NCBI RefSeq assembly: GCF_007830635.1
Contig: NZ_VLLA01000026.1
Coordinates: 23,734 to 87,733 of the forward strand
Length of the DNA: 64,000 nucleotides
Direction of reading: 5' to 3'
Source of the DNA: Bradyrhizobium huanghuaihaiense
Lineage (GTDB): Bacteria > Pseudomonadota > Alphaproteobacteria > Rhizobiales > Xanthobacteraceae
The stretch's first letter is position 1; every line of letters starts with the position of its first letter. Shown here piece by piece: positions 52,453 to 60,264 of this stretch. A program made the position numbers and the translations under genes. The notes below the pieces were generated by a model. It made no database searches. It worked only from the letters and a program-made list of their open reading frames with translations, and was not told the origin of the DNA.

Positions 52453-52647
52453 ATGCGATATGTTGCGTACGCGGTCGATGCAGCAGGCGTTGCCCGTGCC
52501 GTTTATGAAATCGATTGTCCAACCGACCAAGAAGCCCAAGCTCGTGCCGAGAAATTCTTAGAAGCCCATCCTACTGTTGATGTGTGGGAGGGCCGTCGCC
52601 GAGTTGCTCATTTGGAGCGTGAGAACGGAGTTGGACGCCAAGGGTGA
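52453..52647 (+). CDS. Small protein of unknown function (64 aa)
   Basis: 64 residues from ATG at 52453 (a GTG at 52420 would add 11). MRYVAYAVDAAGVARAVYEIDCPTDQEAQARAEKFLEAHPTVDVWEGRRRVAHL follows the pattern of a short Bradyrhizobium protein that I recall: beta-strand start, 'D.da..a...' helix, then 'vElWqg.R.V..L'. Function unknown. Confidence 0.6.
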   Translation: MRYVAYAVDAAGVARAVYEIDCPTDQEAQARAEKFLEAHPTVDVWEGRRRVAHLERENGVGRQG

Positions 52648-52872
52648 AGTGGCTGAAAGCGCGCAAGCAACTTTGCCGCGTCCCACTTCGCCTCGGCCAT
52701 TCGGCGGGGCAGCATCGACCAATGTGTGCGCAACTTCGGCCGGCAACAAGCATTCTGCGGACGCCCAAAGGCGGCCCTACTCGGGCCGGAGGGGCCGCAG
52801 TTACCCGGGCCAGTCAAGGCTGGCTGACCGGCTAGCCCGGGCGCAACGGCTCGAACGGACGCGCGAGCGAAG

Positions 52873-53049
52873 CTATCTGCGTGCTAGCTGTTCCAGCCCA
52901 TCTTCGATCAATTGGAGATCAGCGTTGACGTGCTTGATTGCAGAGCCGGCCGCCGATTTAAGCAATTCGCGCCGAAGATCTCTCATATCTTCGAGTGCCT
53001 GCTGGTTCCTCAAGCGTACGTAAGCCGAGACTATTGCTTTACATGACAT
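52873..53049 (-). CDS. Small helical protein (58 aa)
   Basis: 58 residues from ATG at 53049, all helical: MSCKAIVSAYVRLRNQQALEDMRDLRRELLKSAAGSAIKHVNADLQLIEDGLEQL. Similar in style to its neighbours but not identical to them. No known family. Confidence 0.45.
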   Translation of the reverse strand: MSCKAIVSAYVRLRNQQALEDMRDLRRELLKSAAGSAIKHVNADLQLIEDGLEQLARR

Positions 53050-53221
53050 GACATTCCAAATGCTTTTGTAAAAATCGAGTTCTTCAAAAAACAACGCCCC
53101 AGCCCGAGGGGGGAGCGAGCTGGAGCTTAGTCTAGCGACACCTCTTGCGAAAGGTCCGCACGCAAGAGTGATCATTGAATTCGCCGAAGGCGTGCCCGTT
53201 CCTAAAGTGCGACGGCCCTCC

Positions 53222-53379
53222 TCATCGGCTCAGGCGCCGCTCAACCTTCTTACGGCCGCTGCCTACTTTCTTGACCGCCTTCTTCACCGCGGACGCCGAG
53301 CGGTCGGTCTTCTTCGCCCGCCGGCCACGCGGGCGCGGTCCTGTTTGCGTGCGCGTGCCGTCTTCTTTGCTGTCGCCAT
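53222..53379 (-). pseudogene. DUF3606-type gene with frameshift and internal deletion
   Basis: From ATG at 53379 the frame reads MATAKKTARARKQDRARVAGG, matching the start of DUF3606-like proteins, then runs out of frame. The other phase gives KKTDRSASAVKKAVKKVGSGRKKVERRL, the expected C-terminus. The usual 'YEVRYE' middle segment is missing. An exact EcfG-type promoter lies just upstream, so the gene was probably stress-regulated before it broke. Confidence 0.5.
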
Positions 53380-53393
53380 CTGATCCTCCAGTC

Positions 53394-53774
53394 ATGATCG
53401 ATGAAGGCGCAACGCGGGAAGGATTCCGGGGTTCCGGAACGATTTCGCCCCGGCGCAAGGGCGGCGACCTCGTCTATGCCGGCAATGTGGACCACGCCTT
53501 CGACAAATCCTCCGTCGCCGACCCGCAGAAACGGCTGAAGCCGCTGATCCGGAAGACACAGCCTTACGCGAGGCGCATCGCGCACAAGAGCATCTGGGTC
53601 GAGCCGAAGCTGCTCGCGGAGATCGAGTACCGGGCCAAATCGGCCGAAGGAAAGGTCCGGCACCCGTTCTTCAAAGGACTGCGAGAGGACAGAAGCCCGT
53701 TACGCAGCCTGTACGTGCCCCAAGCCATATGTAGCGGACTGATCGGGGAATCCGCCGTGCAACTCGTCCAGTAG
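53394..53774 (+). pseudogene. LigD ligase-domain fragment
   Basis: The open frame from ATG at 53394 covers GGDLVYAGNVDHAFD, KRLKPLIRKTQPYA, SIWVEPKLLAEIEYRAKSAEGKVRHPFFKGLREDR, the C-terminal OB part of the LigD ATP-dependent ligase (motif V/VI region). The nucleotidyl-transferase core, polymerase and phosphoesterase domains are absent and the last residues after about 53700 are unrelated. Remnant of a non-homologous end-joining ligase. Ku lies 9 kb away. Confidence 0.75.
53411..53435 (-). promoter_or_regulatory. EcfG-type general-stress promoter ahead of the broken DUF3606 gene
   Basis: Minus strand: GGAAC (53435-53431), 16 bases, CGTT (53414-53411), an exact match. It is 31 bases upstream of the ATG at 53379. 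It overlaps the start of the LigD fragment on the other strand, so this promoter probably survived from the ancestral arrangement. Confidence 0.7.
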
Positions 53775-53906
53775 CCGCTGCTCGCGCTCGATCCGGCTTC
53801 GGTAGAGCTGGCGCTCGGCCTCGGTTTTGGCACTCGCCAGCAGAAGACGATAGTGTCCGATGACCTTTTCGCTGCCGCGGATGAGGAGGTCGCGAAGGTC
53901 GCTCAT
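53700..53906 (-). CDS. Small helical protein (68 aa)
   Basis: 68 residues: MSDLRDLLIRGSEKVIGHYRLLLASAKTEAERQLYRSRIEREQRLLDELHG. Its 'HYr.LL..A.teaERq.y..RI.rEq.lL.eL' pattern matches a small family I recall from rhizobia. The start overlaps the stop of the upstream gene by 4 bases, so both are one operon. Function unknown. Confidence 0.65.
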   Translation of the reverse strand: MSDLRDLLIRGSEKVIGHYRLLLASAKTEAERQLYRSRIEREQRLLDELHGGFPDQSATYGLGHVQAA

Positions 53907-54127
53907 AGCTCGGCCCTCGCTTCTACGGAGCCAACCGGGTTGTTCGGCACCGTAAACGCGACGGGGAAGGTTTTCGTGGCAAGGGATTCGAGCGAAGCCT
54001 TCTCCTCGGCGAGGCGGCGTTCGATAAATTGACGTTCAAGCTCCGATAGCTTCGTGCGAAGCAGTCGCCGGTAGCGGTGGATGTTGTTGCGGTGCGCGCG
54101 GATGCGGGCCAGATCTTCATCGAGCAT
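53903..54127 (-). CDS. Small helical protein (74 aa)
   Basis: 74 residues from ATG at 54127 (AGGAG 8 bases upstream; a GTG at 54136 is less likely). MLDEDLARIRAHRNNIHRYRRLLRTKLSELERQFIERRLAEEKASLESLA is a single long helical hairpin with a conserved 'AHr.NI.RYrrLL.T.Lse.ErqfIerRl.Ee' pattern known from Bradyrhizobium accessory proteins. Operon with the previous gene. Confidence 0.68.
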   Translation of the reverse strand: MLDEDLARIRAHRNNIHRYRRLLRTKLSELERQFIERRLAEEKASLESLATKTFPVAFTVPNNPVGSVEARAEL

Positions 54128-54363
54128 CGTCGTCACTCCTGACGGTCGTTAAGGTCCTTTTCGGTGTTAAGAAAGCCGGGAAAGAGAATTCCCGGCCAAA
54201 AAATATTAGGCCGCGATTGGCTGTCAAGGCCCGTCGCGCGTCTGCGGGTCCTCTGGAAATCGCCCACGGGAGGCGAGACGCGATGGCCGAATGGTCGTAT
54301 AATTTTTTGACTTCGACCTCTTGAAACGGCTTGTCGTTTTTCTAAGTGATTTTTCGCCGCGAG

Positions 54364-54478
54364 AGCGGTGTGCCGGGTGCCTTCATGGGTCCGGCGCGGG
54401 CGCCGGCCGGGTACCAGACCCGCTCTGACCCCTGCCTTGCGCTCCTTGTATCCAGCTTGCTCTTTGGAGGACTTGGAC
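54364..54478 (+). promoter_or_regulatory. ROSE-type RNA thermometer in the hsp20 leader
   Basis: The last leader hairpin reads CTTGCTCTTTGGAGGA, with the ROSE hallmark TTGCT pairing against the Shine-Dalgarno GGAGG (54466-54470); flanking TCCA/TGGA close it. Upstream GGGTC...GACCC and GCCGCGAGAGCGG stems make up the other ROSE helices. ROSE elements block hsp translation at low temperature and are typical of Bradyrhizobium. A TTGAAA/CTAAGT promoter (54321-54347) may start the transcript. Confidence 0.75.
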
Positions 54479-54940
54479 ATGAGGACCACCTTCGACTTCG
54501 CGCCCCTGTGGCGCTCCACCATCGGCTTCGACCACTTGGCCGACCTCGTCGACAGCACGCTGCGCCAGCCGAGCGAAGACCACTATCCCCCGTACAACAT
54601 CGAGCGCACCAGCGAGGACCACTACCGGATCTCGCTCGCCGTCGCCGGGTTCGGCGCCGACGACATCGCCGCGACTGCCGAGCAGAACGCGCTGACCATC
54701 GAGGGCAGGAAGCCCGAGAAGGCGGCCGGCGAGTACCTGTACCAGGGCATCGCTGCGCGACCGTTCCGGCGCGTGTTCAACCTGGCCGACTACGTCCAGG
54801 TGAAGGAGGCTGCCTTCCGCGACGGACTGCTGATCATCGATCTGGTCCGCGAGGTGCCGGAAGCCATGAAGCCGCGCCGGATCCAGATTGGAAGCGGCGC
54901 CTCTCCTACCTCGCAGATCGAACAGAAGAAGGCGGCCTGA
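54479..54940 (+). CDS. Small heat-shock protein Hsp20 (class A-like)
   Basis: 153 residues from ATG at 54479 with GGAGGA 7 bases upstream. Alpha-crystallin domain: YNIERTSEDHYRISLAVAGFGADDI, NALTIEGRKPEK and the closing GLLIIDLVREVPEAMKPRRI, whose C-terminal IxI-like motif (RIQI) and KPRRI are typical. Oligomeric ATP-independent chaperone in the cytosol. Its leader is ROSE-like, so it is heat-induced at translation. The next hsp20 follows 82 bases later. Confidence 0.92.
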   Translation: MRTTFDFAPLWRSTIGFDHLADLVDSTLRQPSEDHYPPYNIERTSEDHYRISLAVAGFGADDIAATAEQNALTIEGRKPEKAAGEYLYQGIAARPFRRVFNLADYVQVKEAAFRDGLLIIDLVREVPEAMKPRRIQIGSGASPTSQIEQKKAA

Positions 54941-55022
54941 CGCCGGTCAACATTCGACGGCGGAGCGCGGCGCGCGCAAGCCCGGCCGCGCTCCCTGGCT
55001 CATGCAACGAAGGAGAAAAACC

Positions 55023-55514
55023 ATGGCAGTTCGTGATCTCATTCCCTGGTCCCAAAACAAGGAGGTCGCGCCGGCGCGCGGCACCCGCGACCCGTTCATG
55101 ACGCTTCACCGCGAAATGAACCGGCTCTTCGACGATGTCTTCCGCGGCTTCGGGGGCACAAGCCTGTCGCCGCTCATGGAGGGGCAATTCAGTTGGCCCA
55201 AGATCGAGCTCAGCGAGACCGAGAAGGGGCTGACGATCTCGGCCGAGCTCCCGGGCATGACGGAGAAGGATGTCCAGATCGAAATCGCGAACGGGGTGCT
55301 GACCATCCGCGGTGAGAAGAAGAGCGAGCGCAAGGACGAAGGCAGATACTTCACCGAGCGTTACTACGGCTCCTTCCAGCGGCAGATAGCCCTCGAGGAC
55401 GTCGAGGAGGACAAGGCCGACGCCTCGTTCAAGGACGGCGTCCTGACCATCTCGGTACCAAGATCCGAGAACCCGCGGGCCGGCGTCAAGCGCATCGCGA
55501 TCAAGTCGCAGTAA
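55023..55514 (+). CDS. Small heat-shock protein Hsp20 (class C-like)
   Basis: 163 residues. N-terminus MAVRDLIPWSQNKE and REMNRLFDDVFRGFG are the usual head; alpha-crystallin domain spans WPKIELSETEKGLTISAELPGMTEKDVQIEIANGVLTIRGEKK to GVLTISVPR. Probably co-transcribed with the first hsp20 and so heat-inducible. Two different Hsp20 classes side by side match Bradyrhizobium hsp islands. Confidence 0.92.
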   Translation: MAVRDLIPWSQNKEVAPARGTRDPFMTLHREMNRLFDDVFRGFGGTSLSPLMEGQFSWPKIELSETEKGLTISAELPGMTEKDVQIEIANGVLTIRGEKKSERKDEGRYFTERYYGSFQRQIALEDVEEDKADASFKDGVLTISVPRSENPRAGVKRIAIKSQ

Positions 55515-55594
55515 AGACTATCGCGGGCGGCGGTTGCCGCCGCCCAAACCCACGCAACACGCCCCGCTGAAAGGAGCGTAAAGGGAGGCAATCG

Positions 55595-56008
55595 ATGACC
55601 ACAGCCAACACGAACACCGGCAATCTCAATCCCCTCTTCCACCCGGCCGCCCACTATGCGTCTCCGGGGGATGTCCTGAACGACAACGAGCTCTCCGTAC
55701 CGGAGAAGCGGATCATCCTGTCGTCCTGGGCATCCGACCTGTACGCCGTCGAATCCTGTCCCGCGCTACGCGAGATTCCCGGCATGGGCCGCGCCATTCG
55801 GCTCGCAGATATTCTGGCCGCCTTACGCCGGCTCGACGGCGACGATGACGATCCGCCTCGCCCCGGCGGCCTCGCAATGCGACAGCGGCGGCCCTTGGGC
55901 CGCCGCACTGCAGAGGGCCGTTCTGCCAGATGCCTCACGACCCGGCTGCGCCGTGAAGGTCGGACATCGCGCTGCCAGTTCATGAGGATCCTGTCGGCAG
56001 CGACGTGA
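55595..56008 (+). CDS. Conserved-type protein of unknown function (137 aa)
   Basis: 137 residues with GGAGG upstream. The first 85 residues carry the pattern PLFHPAAHYASPGDVLNDNELSVPEKRIILSSWASDLYAVESCPALREIPGMGRAIRLADILAALRRLDGDDDD, a short domain that I recall accompanying stress genes in Bradyrhizobium; the last 50 are arginine-rich and look like a variable tail. Follows the hsp20 genes on the same strand. Confidence 0.7.
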   Translation: MTTANTNTGNLNPLFHPAAHYASPGDVLNDNELSVPEKRIILSSWASDLYAVESCPALREIPGMGRAIRLADILAALRRLDGDDDDPPRPGGLAMRQRRPLGRRTAEGRSARCLTTRLRREGRTSRCQFMRILSAAT

Positions 56009-56012
56009 TCCA

Positions 56013-56038
56013 GGAACATGCGCCGGAAGGGCGACGTT
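56013..56038 (+). promoter_or_regulatory. EcfG-type promoter directly before the HWE kinase
   Basis: GGAAC (56013-56017), 17 bases, CGTT (56035-56038). The kinase ATG is only 8 bases beyond the -10, so a transcript from here would start at or near the start codon (leaderless). Consensus match is good; the position is unusual. Confidence 0.5.
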
Positions 56039-56045
56039 AGCGGAG

Positions 56046-57002
56046 ATGGAAAGTCTGCTGCTCCGCCTGATTACCGTGACGCCGCGCTATCCCGCGTGGG
56101 TTCGTTATGTGCTCACGCTCGGCCTGGTTGGGATCACATTTACAGCAAAGCTGCTGCTCTTCGACGCGCTGGACTCCTATCCCCTGCTGCTCTTCATCCC
56201 GGCGGTATTCCTTGCATCGGTGATCTTCGACCGGGGGTCCGGCATACTGGCCACCGGCGCGAGCGCGGTCATGGCCGCTGCTTATTTCATGCCTCCACCG
56301 GCACGCTCTGCGGTCCTGCCGCTGATCGTCTTCCTGGCGACGGGCCTGTTGCTCGCCGCAGTCACCGAAACCTTGCGGAAGACCTTGGACAGACTTTCGC
56401 AAGCCAAGTCGTACGGAGACGTCCTCCTGCAGGAGCTTGCGCATCGCACCAGAAACGACCTCGCGACCATCATCTCGATCCTTCGCCTTCAGGCGCGCTC
56501 GGATTCCAATCCCGCCGTGCAAGCCGCGATCGCCTCGGCCGTGGCGCGGGTCGAAGTTGTCGCGAAGGTGCACGACAGGTTGCGCGTCGCCGATAGCGAC
56601 CTCGTCGATCTTGCACCCTACGCCGAGAACTTGTGCGGCGTCCTGGCGGATTTTCACCGCGGTGTACGTCCCATCGCGATACGGCTTCATTGCGACTCGA
56701 TTTCCGTGAAAAGTTCTCAGGCGGGATCCATAGGGCTGATCGTCAACGAACTGGTGACGAACGCGTTCAAATACGCCTTTCCGGAAGGACAAAGCGGCAC
56801 GGTGGACGTCAACATCACGGCGATGAATGATCAGGTCGTGATCACCGTGCGGGACGACGGAATAGGCTGTCCGAGCGAGGTCAAGAACGGCTTGGGGACC
56901 CGGCTCATCAACCTGCTGATCGTACAGATGAACGGAAGCATGACCAGAACTCCCCTACCCCGCGGCTGTGAGGTACAGGTCGTGGTATCAATCGGTGGCT
57001 GA
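56046..57002 (+). CDS. HWE/HisKA_2 sensor histidine kinase with DUF4118 membrane domain
   Basis: 318 residues. Four hydrophobic segments (residues about 20-110) form a DUF4118 membrane sensor. His133 in LLQELAHRTRNDLATI is the phosphoacceptor of the HisKA_2/HWE class, followed by ATP-binding NELVTNAFKYAF and RDDGIGCP...GLGTRLI. Such kinases feed the PhyR-NepR-EcfG general-stress cascade. Its own EcfG-type promoter would give positive feedback. Signal unknown. Confidence 0.85.
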   Translation: MESLLLRLITVTPRYPAWVRYVLTLGLVGITFTAKLLLFDALDSYPLLLFIPAVFLASVIFDRGSGILATGASAVMAAAYFMPPPARSAVLPLIVFLATGLLLAAVTETLRKTLDRLSQAKSYGDVLLQELAHRTRNDLATIISILRLQARSDSNPAVQAAIASAVARVEVVAKVHDRLRVADSDLVDLAPYAENLCGVLADFHRGVRPIAIRLHCDSISVKSSQAGSIGLIVNELVTNAFKYAFPEGQSGTVDVNITAMNDQVVITVRDDGIGCPSEVKNGLGTRLINLLIVQMNGSMTRTPLPRGCEVQVVVSIGG

Positions 57003-57111
57003 TTGGCCTTGGCCGACGAGGCGCCGCGTCCGGCCATCTTGACGGCCGGATCGGAGAAGACCTAAGTGTACGTTACATCGCTGATCGGAGGGATTAAGCG
57101 GAGAATTGGAC

Positions 57112-57288
57112 ATGACCGGAACACCGAAGCTCTGTCCGAAATGCCATCAGCCCATGAGCTATGCTTTGCAGCCCGGCGGTAAGCCGCCAAGAACTTGGCG
57201 CTGCCTCGAGTGCGAAATGCCCGATCCGCTGACCTCGCCGGAACTCAAGGCGCTCATGAACGGACTTCTCAAGCACGCGTCGCAATAG
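57112..57288 (+). CDS. Small zinc-ribbon protein (58 aa)
   Basis: 58 residues with two CxxC pairs (CPKCHQP at 8-14 and CLECEMPDP at about 33), the form of a short zinc ribbon. Basic middle section with PGGKPPRTWR. Role unknown; could bind nucleic acid or a partner protein. Confidence 0.7.
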   Translation: MTGTPKLCPKCHQPMSYALQPGGKPPRTWRCLECEMPDPLTSPELKALMNGLLKHASQ

Positions 57289-57349
57289 GCCGGTCCCAGG
57301 TGAGGGCTTAATTCGGTGCCAGCACGACGACAACGGCACAGGCCGCTGT

Positions 57350-58387
57350 TTACGACCGCGTTTCGCTCGCGGTTTTCTCCCTTTGCAATTGGTTCGCGAT
57401 GCACCCCAAAATGACGCAGACGATCCGGGACGCAGCGAGCACACCGAGACCTCGAACATCCAGTTCGGGCACGAGTTCAACGAGATCGAAGCCAATGATG
57501 CGAGCGCGTTGCGCGACGCCGTGCAACAGTTCGACGACGTCGAGATAACCGAGACCGCCTGGTTGCGGAACGAGAACCGCGGGAATCACGCTGGGATCAA
57601 GGCCGTCGCAGTCGAGCGTAATGATACAACGGCTCCCCGGCGCGACCTGATCGATGATCGGCTGCACACCATGTGTTCGGACCGATGCAGCGCTGAAGAG
57701 GGACACGCCCCAGGCGCGGGCATCGGCAAGATCATTGCCGCGCGAGCCGCCAACGCCGCGTTGTCCGACCTGGATGATCCGCTCCACCCACGGCATTTCG
57801 CTGGCCCGGCGCATGGTGCTTGAAAGGGTATGCTTGAGGCCACCTCGCTCGTCACGCCAGTCCAGATGCGCATCGACCTGCAGGATGGTGATCGGACCAA
57901 ACCCGTCGAAGCCCGAGAAGAACGGGATGGGGACCGAGTCATCGCCGCCGAGGAGCAAAGGCACGGCACCCGCCCTGAGAACGCTTGCTGTTGTGGAGGT
58001 GATCAGTGACCGGTTTTCCAGCGGCTTCGTCGGGTTGGTCGGCAGGTCGCCGAGATCAACTGCCCGCAGTCCCTCTGGAATCACCGGGCCTTCTTGATCG
58101 AAATCCCAACGGGAAGGATCTTCTGCAATTTGGCGTGTTTTATCCCGAAGGGCTGAGGGCCCCTGGGCCGCGTGGCTGGTACAGCCCAACACGTACGACG
58201 TCGCATCCGGCGCGCCAAAGATCACGACGTCCGCGTGGTGAAACGGCTCCTGCTTCGCCGCGGGAACACCGAGAAAGGTCGCGGCGGCGATAGTTTGCGG
58301 CTTAGTTATCGCGTCTGGCCGTTGAGCCCCGGCAGAAGCCGTGGCGTCACCGGTGGCGGAAGGGCCTCCAATGATAGATCTTGTCAC
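57350..58387 (-). CDS. Arginase/agmatinase-family hydrolase with a GGDD motif
   Basis: 345 residues from GTG at 58387, the best start because the Mn-catalase gene upstream stops only 9 bases away. Ureohydrolase motifs: LLLGGDDSVPIPFF, VDAHLDWRDE, and TLDCDGLDPSVIPA. In arginases and agmatinases the first motif is GGDHS, whose histidine binds manganese; here it is aspartate, so metal use or substrate may differ. Product class is urea plus an amine from a guanidino compound. It shares the EcfG-driven transcript with the catalase. Confidence 0.78.
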   Translation of the reverse strand: MTRSIIGGPSATGDATASAGAQRPDAITKPQTIAAATFLGVPAAKQEPFHHADVVIFGAPDATSYVLGCTSHAAQGPSALRDKTRQIAEDPSRWDFDQEGPVIPEGLRAVDLGDLPTNPTKPLENRSLITSTTASVLRAGAVPLLLGGDDSVPIPFFSGFDGFGPITILQVDAHLDWRDERGGLKHTLSSTMRRASEMPWVERIIQVGQRGVGGSRGNDLADARAWGVSLFSAASVRTHGVQPIIDQVAPGSRCIITLDCDGLDPSVIPAVLVPQPGGLGYLDVVELLHGVAQRARIIGFDLVELVPELDVRGLGVLAASRIVCVILGCIANQLQREKTASETRS

Positions 58388-58395
58388 CGCCGGCC

Positions 58396-59667
58396 TTATT
58401 CGGTCTGTTCGACCGCAGCTGGCATCTTTGCGACCGACATGAGGGAACGAGCGACCTGGTTGAGCAACTGATCGGCGTTTTCCTCTTCCGCCAGTGATTT
58501 CGACAGCAAGCTGACGATCGCGCTGTGGCGTAGCTGCTGGGCGAGGTTGCGCGCCGTGGTGTAGCCGGCAATTTCGTAGTGCTCGACCCGCTGTGCCGCA
58601 CCGATCAATCCTAGGTCCGCCGCGGCGTCTTCCTTCTTCTGACCCTCCGTGATGATTTCCTGGCCTTCCTCGATCAGACCCATCATGCCCTTGCAAGGCT
58701 TGGCCCGCGCGGATTTGCCAAGCAGCTCGAAGCATTCGTTGATACGCTCGACCTGGCTCTCGGTCTCGCCGAGATGCTGCTCAAACAGCTCGCGCAATTG
58801 ATCAAAACGGGCCGCTTCCGCCAGCTTGGGAAGTGCTTTGGTCAATTGCTTTTCAGCGTGTAGGAGGTCGCGAAGTTCATCGAGCAGCAGATCGCCAAGC
58901 CCGGCCTCGTCCGAGGCCGGTGAACTCTCGGTCACAAGGGCCGTGGCCGAACCTGTCTCTCCGGCCTGAATGGCCGGCGATTCTGTGAAGACCCAATCGC
59001 CGCCCTCGTTCCAAGGACCGCGGGTATCGATCTCGCCATGATCGCCGGTACCCGTGGAATCGTTGAAGAACTGGTCGACGACTCCGGGCGTCGGCGCAAT
59101 GCGGCCGATACTGAAGGTGGGCTTACCCATGCTCTCGAGCGCCAGCGAAAAGGCCTTCATATGGGTGATTTCGCGCGTCATCAGGAACTGCAGCGCATCC
59201 TTGGTCCCCGCGTCATCGCAGAAATTGATCAACCGCTCATAGACGATCTTGGCGCGCGCTTCGGCTGCAATGTTGCTGCGCAGATCGACATCCAGCTCGC
59301 CTGTGATCTTCAGGTAGTCCGCAGTCCAGGCGTTGCCCTGCGAATTGAAGAGGTTCACCCCGCCCCCACCCGCGATCGCGATCAGGGGATCGGCCTCGGC
59401 CGCCTGGCGATCGAACTTCGCCGGCTTCAGATGCATGCGCGCCAGCGTGCCGACGACTTCCAGATGGCTCAGCTCTTCGGTGCCGATATCCATCAGAAGG
59501 TCCTTGCGATCCGGATCTTCGCAATTGAGCCCCTGGATCGAATATTGCATGGCGGCCGCGAGTTCGCCGTTGGCGCCGCCGAACTGTTCCAGCAGCATAT
59601 TGCCGAAGCGAGGGTCCGGCTCATCGACGCGAACGGTGAACATCAGCTTCTTGACGTGGTGATACAT
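58396..59667 (-). CDS. Manganese catalase fused to a DUF892 ferritin-like domain
   Basis: 423 residues. Residues 1-about 210 are manganese catalase: MQYSIQGLNCEDPDRKD, EELSHLEVVGT, AEARAKIVYERLINF and TREITHMKAFSLALE hold the di-manganese ligands. A linker of about 50 residues follows, then a DUF892 (YciE/YciF) four-helix domain: LRDLLHAEKQLTKALPKLAEAA and EHYEIAGYTTARNLA. Breaks down hydrogen peroxide in the cytosol. Fusion to a stress-linked ferritin-like unit is notable. Transcribed from an exact EcfG-type promoter. Confidence 0.88.
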   Translation of the reverse strand: MYHHVKKLMFTVRVDEPDPRFGNMLLEQFGGANGELAAAMQYSIQGLNCEDPDRKDLLMDIGTEELSHLEVVGTLARMHLKPAKFDRQAAEADPLIAIAGGGGVNLFNSQGNAWTADYLKITGELDVDLRSNIAAEARAKIVYERLINFCDDAGTKDALQFLMTREITHMKAFSLALESMGKPTFSIGRIAPTPGVVDQFFNDSTGTGDHGEIDTRGPWNEGGDWVFTESPAIQAGETGSATALVTESSPASDEAGLGDLLLDELRDLLHAEKQLTKALPKLAEAARFDQLRELFEQHLGETESQVERINECFELLGKSARAKPCKGMMGLIEEGQEIITEGQKKEDAAADLGLIGAAQRVEHYEIAGYTTARNLAQQLRHSAIVSLLSKSLAEEENADQLLNQVARSLMSVAKMPAAVEQTE

Positions 59668-59703
59668 GGAAGAGCCTCGGACTTGAAGGAGAGATCAGTG
59701 CCG

Positions 59704-59728
59704 AACGGCCAGGCAGTGCGGTTGTTCC
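59704..59728 (-). promoter_or_regulatory. EcfG-type general-stress promoter of the catalase operon
   Basis: Minus strand: GGAAC (59728-59724), 16 bases, CGTT (59707-59704), exact. Its -10 element is 37 bases before the ATG at 59667, an ordinary leader length. Confidence 0.8.
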
Positions 59729-59784
59729 TCTGGAGGCTGATGTTTCGCGGGTCGACGCTATTCGAGGCGCACAACGTTCAAATG

Positions 59785-60264
59785 CTAACTCGGCCGCGCC
59801 AACGCTTCACGAACCAAGCTCGTCAACGAGCCCATGGTATAAGGCTTCGAGAGCCAGCCAAGTGGGGCGAACGGCTCGGCACGGGCGCGAGTCAGCAGGT
59901 CATCATGCGCAGTGGCGAACACACAGCGCAAGCCGAGTTCGCGAAAGAGATCACCAGCCGCGTCAACCCCGTCGCGACGGCCGGCTAGACGAATGTCCAT
60001 GATGACGAGTGCCGGCTTGTGTTCCCTCGCCATCGCAAGGGCTTCTTCGGCCGTGGTTGCAATGCCAGTCACCTGAAAGCCGGCGTCGAGCAATGCGGTT
60101 TCAGCCTGCATGGCGATCAGAAAATCGTCTTCGACGATCAAGACTCTGCCTTGCTGAGTAACGGCGCCGCTCGCTTCGTCTGTGTCCGGTGTTACCTTAT
60201 CATCAGGCGAGCGTTCGGTCGGTGCGGCCACGTCATAGCGATCGGAAACACTCGCCTGCGTCAT
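59785..60264 (-). CDS. Response regulator (receiver domain)
   Basis: 159 residues. An acidic/Thr-rich N-terminal tail of about 40 residues precedes a receiver: VEDDFLIAMQAE, phosphoacceptor in LVIMDIRLAGRRDGVDAA, CVFATAHDD and the lysine in WLSKPY. No output domain. It overlaps the stop of the hybrid kinase gene upstream by 4 bases, so they form a cognate pair, transcribed from the EcfG-type promoter at 63085. Confidence 0.88.
   Translation of the reverse strand: MTQASVSDRYDVAAPTERSPDDKVTPDTDEASGAVTQQGRVLIVEDDFLIAMQAETALLDAGFQVTGIATTAEEALAMAREHKPALVIMDIRLAGRRDGVDAAGDLFRELGLRCVFATAHDDLLTRARAEPFAPLGWLSKPYTMGSLTSLVREALARPS

Noticed and set aside
54133..54558. A minus-strand frame covering the ROSE leader
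   Set aside because: The region is explained as the hsp20 leader, and the protein has no recognisable features.
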